Assembly: GCA_009741485.1 (NCBI GenBank)
Contig: CM019214.1
Location: forward strand, 28,858,746-28,922,745
Length of the DNA stretch: 64,000 nucleotides
Reading direction: 5' to 3'
From: Malurus cyaneus samueli
Lineage: Eukaryota; Chordata; Aves; Passeriformes; Maluridae
Shown in pieces: positions 1 to 58,600 of this stretch (position 1 is the stretch's first letter; every line of letters begins with the position of its first letter). The notes below the pieces were generated by a model. That model did no database searches. It saw nothing but the letters and a program-made list of their open reading frames with translations, and had not been told where the DNA came from. The position numbers were made by a program, and so were the translations under genes.

Positions 1-3000
1 TTCTTCTATTCTTGGTATTCTTTGTGACTTTGGTCTTCAATCAGTCATCCTTGCTGTAAGGTTTTTTATTTTTTAAAATTTTATTTAGATAATTACAGAT
101 GGTCAGGGATCTCTTTGTCCGAGGAGTTCCTGGAATTAATAGCCTTATTTGATAAGACTGAGAGTTGCTGAACAGGGTCTACAAAAGATGGACTTGCTTG
201 TAGTAGAAGTCCTGCTTTATCAGTAACTGTTTTTAAGAAAATCTATGCCAAAATATGTGTCATCAAATGTACCATTGGATCCAACTTCCCCAAATCAGTT
301 TCATTTTTGCACTTTCTCTGAATGTACTCTTGGTTGTTACTTGTAAAAGCCCTACATGTCACAGAGTTTCTAGTGATGCCTGCGTTGTGAATGACCCTGT
401 GATGTGGAGAAACAGGAGTCCCTCCCTTAGTAGAGTGATAAACACTGTGCAGATGCTGCATATGTTAATACTTTCATTAAAATACTGATAATTGTGTTTT
501 TCTGCATCTATTCCAATAAATATGGCAAAATACTTTTCAGAAGATTCCAATTCTATTGAGTAGCATACAAGCACAGAAGTCTGATTTTTTTTCTTTTTTT
601 TGCTTCAAGTCAAAGGCTTGACACTAATTTAATACATTACAGAACACAGATTAATTCTTCTGTAAACTTCCTTTATGTTTATAAGCAAGTCACTTGAGTC
701 AGACAGGGCATGCTCTCAACTCTGTTCTTACAATTTCAGATAATTATTCATTTCCTGGTTTTTCATACCCTTTGTTATAGTTTTCTCTACCAGTTCTCTA
801 TTCTATTAGAGTTAGACAAATGGTGTTTAAAAAAAAGTAATGTTTTTGTAAATAAAATTACCTTTAAAGGAATTGTCAAACTTTAGATCAAACATTTTTC
901 AGCTGTTCTGCTGAAGGGGGCTACCTACCTACATGTATATAATATATGTAATATTTATGTTGTTTTAATAACATAATACTATGTGAAGTGGTGTTATAGA
1001 TAAAGTCTTGTGTCCGTTACCTAAAAGGAGACTACAAAAAAGCTGGAGAGGGCCTTTTTATGAGGGCATTAAGTGATTGGACAAGGGAGAAGGGCTTTAA
1101 GCTGAAAGATGCTTGGTTTGGATTGAATATGTACTGTGAGGATGGTGAGGCACTGGAACAGGCTGTCCGGAGAAGTTGTAGATGCTGCATCTCTGGAAAT
1201 GTTCAAGGTCAGGTTGAATGGGGCTTGGAGCAACCAGGTCAAGTGGAAGTTGTCCCTGCCCATGGCAGGGGTGTTGGCACTAGATGCTCTTGAGAAGATC
1301 TTGAACATCCTTTTCCACCCAAGCCATTCTGTGATATGCACACATGCTGCAATTGAGTTTTTAAACTGCAGCTTTAACAATGCATTGTTTCTTGGTAATT
1401 GATAGATAGTATAAAAATGTATACATTAAAAGTGCTGAAGTCAACATGGACACAAATGACTGCAAGATCATCTTTTCTCTATACTACCCTGGTTTTATTA
1501 TCCTCAGGATGGATTTTGTTTTGTAGAAGGGGTGAGAATCATCATGGGGAGATGCCTACAAACCAGGACTAAACCAATATTGTAGATGTTCTTGTTATAG
1601 TAGTTGAAAGCATTTATAAGAAACAGTTAAAAAGGTTGAGTGAAATGAGTGAAATCAGAGTGGGTTAGAAGAGAGGTGGTGACTATTTAAAATAAATAAT
1701 CTGTAAAAAACAAGACATGTTGATGAAAATCAGTATGAAATGCTTTTTCTTACAGGTTCAGTTTTTGATGTAAAGTGATTATTTAAACTCCCCTTTTAAA
1801 GAAAATACCTACCTCTTAGGATGGAAAGAGAAGCTTAAGACGTGAGCCAAAATTCTGGCATGCAGCTATCAAATGAAAAGGTCATAATACAGTGCCAAGA
1901 ACACTGTATTTCACACTTCTGAATTTATGTGATTGGCTGCAATAAGGAGGCATTGCAGCTGAAAGCAAGATGGTATCAGTAAATAGGATGCAAGAATTGG
2001 TGAGATAGAGCCAGGGGCAGGAGCAGGAATACTGTGGGCATGCTCATGAGTGTTGCAAAATACCAGCACTACAGGTGCTACTGTGTTTATAAATGGGAAA
2101 AATTGTACTTCATTGATGCTGTTTTGATACCAGACTGATGGTACAGATTGTTGCACGGTGCCTCAGACATGTCTGTTGGCACTACTTGTTCTTCTCTTGG
2201 ATGAATGCATAACTACTGCTACTTAGTGTCTGTGTTACCTCCCACATGCAAAAAGCATCCATGTGCTCTGACCTCTTTTAAGTTTTTGTCATAATTTGGA
2301 AAAGATCAATTAAGCTGTCCCCAACTTAGAAGCTTATCTAAATAGTGTGTAACTGGATAACTTACATCCTTCAAATGCATTATAGGGGGAAAAAGGTAAT
2401 GATATGTACATAAAGTGCTTTTCAAGAGTTTATGAAGAACATAACTAGAAATTATCTGAAGAAGAGAGATGATTTTATTAATTCTAGGTACAGTTATCCA
2501 ATGGATTTTATACCACTTTTAATGTCTTTCCTTTAAAAATTGTTGTTTTGTTCCTTCCTAGCTAGGGTAGAGAAACTGCCTTGAACGCAGCAGTCATGAG
2601 ATAAATCTTGTACTCAGCAGCAGCCCCTCCATTGCTTCTCTGGGGAGTGATTATGTTGGTTAAACATTATTTGCTAATTTGTAGATAGTGCTCTGAGCTA
2701 CTTATGGCTTGGGAGGGGAAGGTCTGTCTAGACATCTGAGTGTTCTTTCTTGCCTAAATTGCAAAAATCATTACTTCTCTGTTGAAGATGGATGGGCAGA
2801 ATAAAGACATACTTTGTATGCCTGACACCCAGTGTCATAAAGTGCTGTCAGATTGTTTGAAAATAAAGTTTAAGAAGTACTCTGTGTTAAAGAAGCATCC
2901 ATTTTAGGAAGCACTTCTCAGCCATAAAGGTGATCAAAGGTGGAGCTTTGGGAAGAACCACAGCTTGGAAGGGAAAGCAGTGAACTAGGGTTGGAATATG

Positions 3001-4942
3001 AGGATGATTGGATGCTAAGGGTAAAGGTGAACAACTTTTTTATGGATTGTTTTAATTGATTTACTTGCTTTTTCAATCACGTATTTTAAATAACTAGTCC
3101 AACAATAATATGCTATTACCAGACATTTAGTCAAATAGCCTTCTAGGAGATTTAAAGTGGAAATTATTGCATAAGAGATTAAATTTTTTTAAACGAATTG
3201 TGATTTGGGGGGTTTGTGTAAATCATCTGACTTTTAATGGTGCAAAACCCCTTTACCATGGAAAAAATATTACTTCTATAAAAAGAACTAAACAAGTGTT
3301 TTTCACTAAGACCTCTATTCATTTTTCTTTCCCAGCAGGCTGAGATTCTTAAAAAATAAATGGATAAAATTAGCAAACAAAAACAACTTACCTGATAAAG
3401 TTAATGATGAAAAGATGCAGTTACTGTCATCAAATAGAATCCATATAGTTGTCTATCATAACAGCAGTTTTGAATGATCAGAATTGTTGTGCAAGGAAAA
3501 ATAATCAAGTCTAACTCGTTCTCTTTAAAAATCCCAAGTAGCTAGTTAGTGCATAGTGCAAGCTGCATTCCAGTCTGATGAAAAGTGTTCTGATTGCAAG
3601 ATTAGAAGAAAACTTGATTTTCTAGCTGTTACATGTCTGCCTGCCTGAACTTTGGCTTGCTCACAGATGATTTAACACTGAACTAGCTATTATGCAGGAT
3701 AAGTGGTAACTTAGGGTATATTTAGGATAGATACTAATTTTTGGCACACAATAGAAAAAGAACATTTCATTTTTATGTCTTAACACATGTTCCAGCATTA
3801 ACTTCCAGGAAGTGAAAAGATTGCTCTTTTAAATAGGTGTTTCACGTATATTTAAGGCACATTTCTCAGGATTACTTTTTGTCTTCAGATGTAATAGAAG
3901 TACTTTCATTCTGGAGCTCTGTCTGTCTTTGCCTTCAGGGCCAAATTCATAAGATGTCTAGCTCATGGAATAATTTAGTTATCAACAAGTATAAGTGCAA
4001 TCTGCCAAGAGGAGACAAGGCACATTTGTAACAGAGCAAATAAATTAGGATAAGCTTCTTAGCCCATCGTGTTTGAAATGAAAGTTTCATTGGAGTTGTC
4101 ATTTTATTATGTGTCAAAGGATAATTTGGATAATAAGATGATGCAGTGGTAGTTTTCTGAATATATTTTTCAAACCTTTTCACACAGTTTTAGCTTGACA
4201 TTTTTTACATGTGTTCCAATAAGCAATTCTTGCAATGTTTTCCTGGAGCTACAGAGTGAGCTCTGTAAAAAGAGTGTAGTTGAGCTGCTGCAGGGCAGGG
4301 AAGGGGACTAGATGATGTTAGTGTCTTTTATCACTTTTACATGTCTTTTTCAATTTGAAGTTTTAGTGTTTTCTCTTTGCAGCTTTATGTACTGTTTCTT
4401 ATGTAATTTTACAACACTTGTGGTAATTTGTAAGATCAGTTCAGAAATATGCAACCACTTACTCTAATTCACCACTATGGTTTATCTTGAGGAGTTATTT
4501 TGTGTTCCAGACAAGGAACAGAGGAGGGGTTGACAAATTCTGTTTGGTTGTCTTGCTATTACTGTTAACTCTAAATGCCACCTATCTCAAGTCACGAACA
4601 CAACACTGAAGTGAATTAAAGGTGCTCTTTGAAATTAGTAAGATGCTTAATGGCTTTAAATAAACCATTCCATAACTAACCCTGGCACTAGCTCTGGACA
4701 AACATTGTTGCTAATTAAAAATTATTACAGTCCCTAGTATAAAGACTCTCATAGCTCAGGAAAATGATACTGTTCTGAGAATACCTGCTTTACAATTAAG
4801 ATTCAAATTCAATGAATTATTACACTAAGTAACAAAAGCACTCCTGTTTCTTGTATAGTTTAATCTTGAAATGTGAGTTATGAAATTAAATGTGAATAAT
4901 ATTTCTGTCACAAGTGCTCATGATCTATGCTTTTGTTTTCAG
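1..4942 (+). other. ATP11A: Intron, 3' part, upstream of the first visible exon
   Basis: No exon is recognisable here. I looked for the sequence coding the expected residues just before Tyr55 (an IVSSK-type end) and did not see it, so the preceding exon lies outside the window. The stretch is AT-rich and holds a CR1 copy at about 1016-1336 and a possible very short CR1 scrap near 4275-4330. It ends in a good polypyrimidine tract and AG at 4941-4942. Confidence 0.75.
1016..1336 (+). mobile_element. CR1 LINE 3' fragment
   Basis: The text runs through typical avian CR1 3'-end phrases in sense order: AAAGCTGGAGAGGG, GGCACTGGAACAGGCTG, TGTCCCTGCCCATGGCAGGG, and a terminal CCATTCTGTGAT. It is diverged and lacks an intact frame. 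The short open frames across it come from the repeat, not from a host gene. Confidence 0.88.
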
Positions 4943-51182
<46,240 letters not shown>

Positions 51183-52702
51183 CAGAACACCAAGTCAAGC
51201 CTTTAAAAACTATGGTTTTGTTTAATTCCTTTTTCAGGAAACAAACACGTCACAGAAATATATTAAACTGTATGTGGCTTTTGCTGTCTGAGTTAGTGTT
51301 GAGAGAACCAGGATCAAGAGCTAGAAGTCTGAACCCTTCCAGGCCAATAGGCCTCTTTTTATGTTTTGAACTACTGGAGCAATGAACAATCTGCACAGTC
51401 TGGTACTGTGAGACTAGTAGCACTAAAAATTCTCTTCATCCTGTGTCAAGACTTCTGTGCATTTACTACTTCATTTACTACTTCTGTCACCTTTAGTGAT
51501 TTTCTTTGTTACTTGAAGTGCATAGTTTCAGTCAGTGACCTACATTTTGAGATCAACAGTTCTAATTTTCAGCCAGAAGCAATGATCTCAGTTATCTCAA
51601 ATGAAAGTCTCCTAAAGCATATTTAACAAATGTTGATTCTGATTTTCCTCTGTCCTTTTTTTTCTTTCTTTGCTCTTTCTGTAGAACAAACTGGTGTTTC
51701 CTCTGTGCAAATCTGCTTTCAAGAAACACTCTCTAATATTCACTTCCTTGTAAGTGGCCAAATCAGGGCTCTGTATGGTTTCAGTTAGTTTTACCCTGTA
51801 GAAAGATAGGCAAAAAAATCCTTGAGTAGAGTATGCACATACAATATGAAGTCAAGTTGGCTGTTAAATAGGTAAATATCACCAATGTTGGTATCTACTT
51901 ATAAACTGAATGTAAGCATTTTGCCTAAAACGTCTTTGAATTCATCAAAGATGCACATTAGCTGATTTTCCCACTTCCTATCCCTGTGATTGTAATATAT
52001 ATATAGCAGAAAATATTATATATTAAGCTTTTTTGGACACAGTTTGTTGGGTTTTTTTCCTTAAAAAAAAGAAAAGTTGTTTTTTCTGGATGAGTATCTT
52101 TTACTATCTTGATTATTTTTTTTTTTGTGTACGTGTAGGGTTAGATACTGGCTAACGGGCTTGGTAGATGTATTACAGGGCACACAACTGTTACCTTTTT
52201 CAAGCAAACCACGAGGTGGCACACAGCTGTTGACTAACAGCTGAACCACAGCTGGGATATTTGACTGCAAGGATTCTGTTTGAATTACCATAAGAATGAC
52301 AGCCAACTTGTACTTCTGTTTTCTCTGCTACATTTATGTTACCTTGCAGAAATTCAGCTATTAGCTGTATCCTTGTGTTGTTTCTTCTGTCCAGTGTTTT
52401 ATTTTGGGGTGCAAAAATATCTGAAGGAATAATCCCATTTCAAACAATTTCAGCCTGGTGGTTAGAACTGGGTAATGGCCATCCTCATTCAATACCTCTG
52501 TGAGGACATTAGCTAAAAGTTTATTTCAGTGTGAAAACAAAAAATTTGGAATCAGACCTGCAGGATTTATTGGAAAACCTGGTCAAGACATTGTTAGTTG
52601 TCTTTCAAGTGGTCAAGGGTGGCAGAGAAAAATTATTTCCCTTTTTGTGTTTTGACAAGAAAAAACAGAGACAACGTAAGTTTACCTACTACTTTGCTTT
52701 TT

Positions 52703-52708
52703 AATAAA
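52703..52708 (+). terminator. ATP11A: Possible internal polyA signal (AATAAA)
   Basis: A candidate early polyA site about 1.5 kb after the long-form stop. It could give a shorter transcript. Confidence 0.3.
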
Positions 52709-55016
52709 AGAAAAATTACCTTATGGTTAAATGTTCCTCACAATATTCTGAGTAGTTTTCGTATTAAACAAACAGTAATTTATTATTAAAATGCCCTGGG
52801 TCAAGCAGAGATTGTAAAGTGAGTTATGAAATCTTCAGTATACCAAAGATAACAGAATTTTACAAAGTCTAACAGTGAGCACCACAGACAAATGTTTTGT
52901 ATCATTTAACATATAGCACTTTTAAGTTTCAAAGAATGTCCTTATAGCAGTAGCATTTTGAAATACATACACGTGTGGGTGTATGTACATGTACTTGCCA
53001 TTGCAGACTTGAATGTTGGTCAGTTAGAACCGTCCCCTACATAAAACACTGGTGTATATATTTTTAAGAAGTTAATATGGGTATACATTTTATACCAGTA
53101 GCAGTGACAAATTTCTTGTGTGTAGTTAACAAATTATTTGTAATGTATTTTTTAGAAATCTTAAAATTGCCTTTGCACTGAAATATTTTTCATACTGTAG
53201 CTATTTATAAATCTGTTTTACGCATACATTTGTTAACACACCATTTCTATTTTTTTTTTAAGTATATGTTTTGAAGGCTTTTTTTATAACTATAAGTTTT
53301 GGCCACCTAAATTTAGCTTAGAGTGGAGTTGTGGCTGAATGTTAAAATTCTAATGAATGTCAAATTAGAAATACAGGTCTGTTGCTCTGTGAGTCTCACC
53401 CAAGTTATCAGTGTTTTGTTGGGATTTGTGGTAGCAGCAATTAGAGTGCTGTACTTGCAGGGCTATATTATAACTGCTAGCTTTTTTACTCTATAAAGCC
53501 TCCTGCTTTTTTACTTTGTGAGTTCTATCTTTTAGCCTTAAATAAGGAAATTTTTGCTTGATGTTTTTGAAAATGCTGCATTCCTGTTCTGCCTACTAAC
53601 AGAGCAATTCATTGCAAACTTCATGTAGCCCTGCACTTAGAAATAGTTGACAACACTGTTTAGGCTGAAACATCTACATATGTGTTTGAGAAATTTTAGT
53701 TAAAATTTCATTTTTCAGAGGGGAAAAATGCTTGAATTTAAATGGAAGTTTCTGCTTTGATTTAGCAATACTTTTACCTTGGTGCTGTTTGTTTGTTAAA
53801 ATAGACTGTTGAACGAAACGAACATAAAACATCAACTTGGCTTCACTTGATGTGTTTTTGCTCCAGTCCCTGTTACTATTGCCATGTAAACTTAGTCCAC
53901 TGCAGTAGGTGTTAACTTGGGAGATTCACTGCAAAAGATACAAAGATGAAAAAGTAGAAATTAGATCAAAATCGATTAGAGTATTTTATTATGGGTGGGA
54001 CACTGAAAGGAGACAGATTTTTATGTGTTAAAAAAAAAAGAAAGAGGAAAAGTCTAAAAATCTATGTAACCTTCTAACTTGCCTCGTTTAAATTGTTGCA
54101 GCTTTAACAGCATAATGTCTCCATAACTGCTTCTATAAATGTCTTGAAACTGGTAAGCGCTAACCAAATGTATCTGAAGACTTAGAAAGTATTTCAAGCT
54201 TTTCGGCCACAGAAGCTCATATATTCCTGCAGTGGCTTGTGGCAAAAGATCTTTTTTGTTTTACCATGTACCATTATTGTTTGTTCAGCCACTTAATGTA
54301 AAAGCTTACAGTTTACTTTCTTGCTCGTATTAGCCTGTTTGTCTTGACCCAACTGGCTTGCAAAAATAAGAGGAAAAGATAGCTTAATTGAGGACCTGCA
54401 CTACTTTTCTTTTGGAAGCCAGTGGGATCATTGTGCTCATGCTACTGTCTCTGTTAACAAAGCTTTAATGGAAATTTGTGAAAGTATTACAGAAGTGAAA
54501 GCATACATGATTCTACTTTGCAGAATAATAAAAAAAATCAGTTTATATAGCTTTAATTTTTTACCTTATGAAAATTCACAGCATTTCAATCTGCATTGTC
54601 TTGGACATAAATTCTGTGCTATTTACACTTTACATTTTAGATGTTCTTTCATGATCTAATGTAAAGTAGAATCTGCAAAAGTTGCTGTATGGGGCTGGGG
54701 GTAGTTAACTGTGCTTTAAACATTAAAAATGTCTGTAGTCATCAGCACCAAATACTGACAGTTATTTTTAATTGAACAATTATAGGTGCATTTATTTGAA
54801 AATAAATCAGCCTTCAAATCTAATGTTCAGATTATCCTATACTACTTCATTTATTTGATTTAAAGAGTCAGTATGTGAATACATTGCTGTAAAGTTTCTT
54901 TTCAGTGCTATTTTTAACTTTTATTTCTATAGACAACCAAATATAACTTGTTTATATTCAGCCACATTTTGGATCCTTATGTAGAATATATAAGCAGGAG
55001 ATACAAATCTGCTTGC

Positions 55017-55022
55017 AATAAA
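55017..55022 (+). terminator. ATP11A: Probable polyA signal (AATAAA)
   Basis: AATAAA is followed within 40 bp by the T/G-rich GGTTTAAGTTTGCTC. It is one of two close candidates for the main 3' end. Confidence 0.5.
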
Positions 55023-55109
55023 TATAAACATTCAAGACTGGTTTAAGTTTGCTCATAAGTAATTACAGTACTTCTAGTATGAATATGAGATGGTTTCATA
55101 TTAGTCTGT

Positions 55110-55115
55110 AATAAA
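55110..55115 (+). terminator. ATP11A: Probable polyA signal (AATAAA)
   Basis: It is followed by TGAGTGTTTGATTCTG and TGTTTGTAG, a good downstream element. It is the last strong signal before the CR1 copy at 55192. Confidence 0.5.
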
Positions 55116-55191
55116 ATGTAAGAATATAAAGAAAACAGAATGAGTGTTTGATTCTGTTATTGAATATGTTTGTAGTCATGCTAATTTCGTA

Positions 55192-55650
55192 TACTGGAGA
55201 GGGTCCAGCAGAGCCCCACAAAAATGATTAAAGGACTGGAGCATGTCTCTTATGAGGAGAGGCTGCAGGAGCTGGGTCCGTTCAGTCTAAAGAAGAGAAA
55301 ACTGAGAGGGGATCTCATCACTACGTGTAAATATCTCAAAGGTGGATGTCAAGAGGATGGTGCCAGGCTCTTTTTGTCATTGCCCAGCGACACGATGAAG
55401 AGCCATGGCCATAAACTAAACAACAAGAAATTTCACCTCAACATGAGGAAGAAAAGAACAACTTTACACTGAGGGTGGCAGAGCACTGGAACAGGCTGCT
55501 CTGGGGGCTCGTGGAGTCTCCCTCTCTGGAGACATTGAAAACCCACCTGGAGATGTTTCTGTGTCATCTGCTATAGGTGACCCTTCCTTGGCCGTGGGGG
55601 TTGGACTGGCTGATTACCAGAGGTCCCTTCCAATTCTGTAATTCTGCAAT
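55192..55650 (+). mobile_element. CR1 LINE 3' fragment, about 460 bp
   Basis: Sense CR1 landmarks in order: CTGGAGAGGGTCCAGCAGAG, GGACTGGAGCATGTCTCTTA, GGGGATCTCATCACTACG, CACTGGAACAGGCTGCTC, GGTCCCTTCCAATTCTG, and an ATTCTGTAATTCTGCAAT tail. This is the best preserved CR1 in the window. The 82-residue frame inside it is a repeat artefact. Confidence 0.93.
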
Positions 55651-58600
55651 TTTCAAAGCGTATGTAGGCAGCTAAAAAAAGCAAGCGAACAAAAGGAAAT
55701 TCAGAGAAGGGCTGGAACAAGAGCTGGGGGGCGAGTGGTTGTTCCAAAACTAATAGACATTGGTATCAGTCCAAGAGAGCTTTGTTCCTCCTGCACAGAT
55801 TAAGTGTTCAGGTTCTTTCCAAAGTAAACTCACAAGTTACACGTGAGAAGGTCTGCTAGATTTCCTTACAGTTTGGTTGTGTGAGGTTTCCAGGGCTATT
55901 TCTCGGGGGTCTTTTTGGGTTTGGTTTTTTTTTGCAATGTTGTCAATTTAAACAACCCAAAATAGAAACAGTGTGCTCTGCCATCCTGAGTTGGTAGCAG
56001 TGTTCATAGATTCTTGCAGCAGAGGCTGAGTGCACAGAAAGACTATGATTTATTTGGTGATACAATATTACAGAACTTCCTGCAGTTTTAAAACCATTAC
56101 AGGCTTCATAGGACATTGGCTCCATCAGGGTGAATATAGCCCAGAGAGCCTCCATAAAGCAGTTCAGAGTGTCAGGTTTGATACCTCCCTCTGCTGCTCT
56201 GAGGAAATGTAGAATGCTTAGGTCTTTGCTTCTATATTGATTTCACACTTCCCATAATAAAGATTCCAGAGGCATGGATTTATATTTATATGAAGTTTTT
56301 ATCTAACAATGCAAGAATGCCATACCCATCTCCTTTTTGCACATCAAGAACTTCTGTGTTTCTATTGAATGAACTTCTGGAGAAGATAGGTTGAAGGGGC
56401 TGTAGAAATACGGAAGATATTTTTCCCTTTATTCATGCAAAGAAGAAAAAAAAAGCATAAATTGCAATTAGATTGGAATATTACATTAAAATATTTTGGA
56501 AAAAAAAAATGAGATGATGTATTTGGATTTCAGGAAGAACACATCCACAATAGGAATGTGTTGCCTCCTAAGTACACAACTGTTTATTTTGCTTATAAAA
56601 ATACATCTGCTTATTTAAAGGAATGAAGGATAGAACATAATTTAAGTGCTGAACAGTTTTCTAAATAAAATACCATGTGTTTTCCATTTGCTCTTAAGTT
56701 ACACTCTTTTAGTAGGTTACATTCTAGAAATAATTGAAAACTGTTTCTTATATTCTACACTGCCGCTATCGTTTTTTTCTGCAATATAATACAACACTGC
56801 TCTATCTTCCCTGAAGTTTATCTTGATATGAAGTGAGGTAGGTCAGAGACAGACCCTTTCCTTGGTTTTGTTTTTTGAATATTCTGATTTCCTCGGGTGA
56901 TACTCTACAGGAATTTAGAAACAGTACTTGATTCTTCTATGAAAGCTTTGTTGGGTTTCCACTGCACATACAGGTGTCTTAATTTTCATTTCATTCAAGT
57001 GCTAAATCAAAACCATTTAAAGGCTTCATTTACATTAGAAAGTGATAAGGTGGGGATAAAACCAAATATATCCATTAACCTCCTTCATTGTACAATCAGT
57101 TTATCAGGTGCCTAATATCCCCATCTAGGTTTAGAAGTTTTTTAAAAGAAAATTGCACTGTATTAGCAGTTATTTTTTTAACTGGCAGGTCTGCAGTAAA
57201 TTAATAATGTTGAGTGTTAATAATTTAAGTGTTTGTTTCCCATTTAAAGGAGACTTACAGTATTCTATTTTAAACCACCAAAAGGCTTGTTTTTTTTCAT
57301 TATTCATTTTGGTTAAGAAATTTCATGGTACATTGTGCTTTTAAAAATACATATGATGCAGTGTCCTGCTAGGTTTAGAAGCTTCCTATTCCAGGGAGAA
57401 CTGTTGAATGTCTCCCTATTTAATGTGGGAAAAACTGATAATTTTATGTTCCTAACAAGGAAAGCAATGTAAATATTTTTTTCAAAGAGTACATTAACAA
57501 CTTACCTTGAGAGTTCAGACATCTTTTATAAAGATACTTCATGTTGAAATGTTAAGCAAATTGGAAACCTCTGATTCTTGCAATCTAATAAATTCTGGGT
57601 TCTAGAAGCGAAAAAAACAAATCCTGGTCTGAGGATCAAACCATCAAGTGGTGTGCTGATTTATTTCAGAAAATACTTCCAGCCAACTAGCCACCTTAAA
57701 AGAAGGGCATTTTTCTAGGAAGTACTCAACAGGTTGCTTCTAGGATCAATAGAACTGCATAGCTAGAGAAAGTTGTCAGTATTAATTAGGTTGAAATCTT
57801 AATTGTTTATTCTCAGCTATGAAGGGGTAATGTGTATGATTTTATTTTAAGTTACAGCCCAGAAAGAAATATCTCTCCTCCTGAGGGGTTTCAGGCACAA
57901 GACCACAAAGCTTAACACTGATGCAGTGATAGAGCTCAGTTGGGACTCACTTTTAAGTGGCTCTTCTTAGAAAGTCCAAATTATGTATTAGTTTAGCAGA
58001 AAAGCCATGTTTGTGCATCATTGTGCTGAAGGGACGTGGTCCAGATGAAAAAAAAGCTGAAGCTCCTGCCACTGTAGATTGCACTGGAACATGAGTAAGG
58101 CTTCTCTCTCACATCCCTTCTCAGATGTGGCACACAGCAGATTATTTGGAATCCAACTTTCTTGAATTGTCTATCAGGGGTTTGACTGGGGTTTCAAGCT
58201 TTAATGCCTGCTCAATACTTGTTCTCCCTATAGGCAGAAAATGGGATACACATGTTTACATATCCCCTTGTCTCTTACCTGACTTGCTGGGGTTCTCCCC
58301 TTTCCTCCTAGAAGTCTGTTTAACATATCATGCTTAATTCTGAAAGGGAAATTCCTTTTATGTTTGAGCAATCATAGTTCCATGCATATTACCAAGAGTG
58401 ATCTCTTTCATGCTCTCTCAGAGAAACATTCAGCAGGGAAACCAGATCTGAAGCAACATGGTCACACCACAGTGGTTACTTGCCTTGGTTGCTTTTACAC
58501 AAAAAGTACTTGTAACACATGCACATAAACACTACAAACTGAGTGTCCCCATCTCATGTGGGAGATAATTGTTCATTTTCATCCTGCCTTTCTCAGGCCT

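Larger units (their letters stand above)
51183..55135 (+). other. ATP11A: Long 3' UTR of the long ATP11A form
   Basis: About 3.9 kb of AT-rich sequence free of recognisable repeats, in contrast to the introns, and bounded downstream by a CR1 copy. Several AATAAA hexamers occur (52703, 54801, 55017, 55110). The end is placed after the last two, which are followed by T/G-rich sequence. Long 3' UTRs are usual for this gene. Confidence 0.65.

Noticed and set aside
1..4942. Upstream ATP11A exon coding residues 18-54
   Set aside because: I searched for an IVSSK-like end and a donor in phase 0 and found none, so it must lie before the window.
51682..51751. A further last exon suggested by ctttctgtag followed by AACAAACTGGTG
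   Set aside because: A good acceptor-like sequence, but the frame after it matches neither human tail, and it lies in the 3' UTR of the long form.
55224..55472. 82-residue open frame after ATP11A
   Set aside because: It lies wholly inside a sense CR1 copy and does not extend to a reverse-transcriptase motif.
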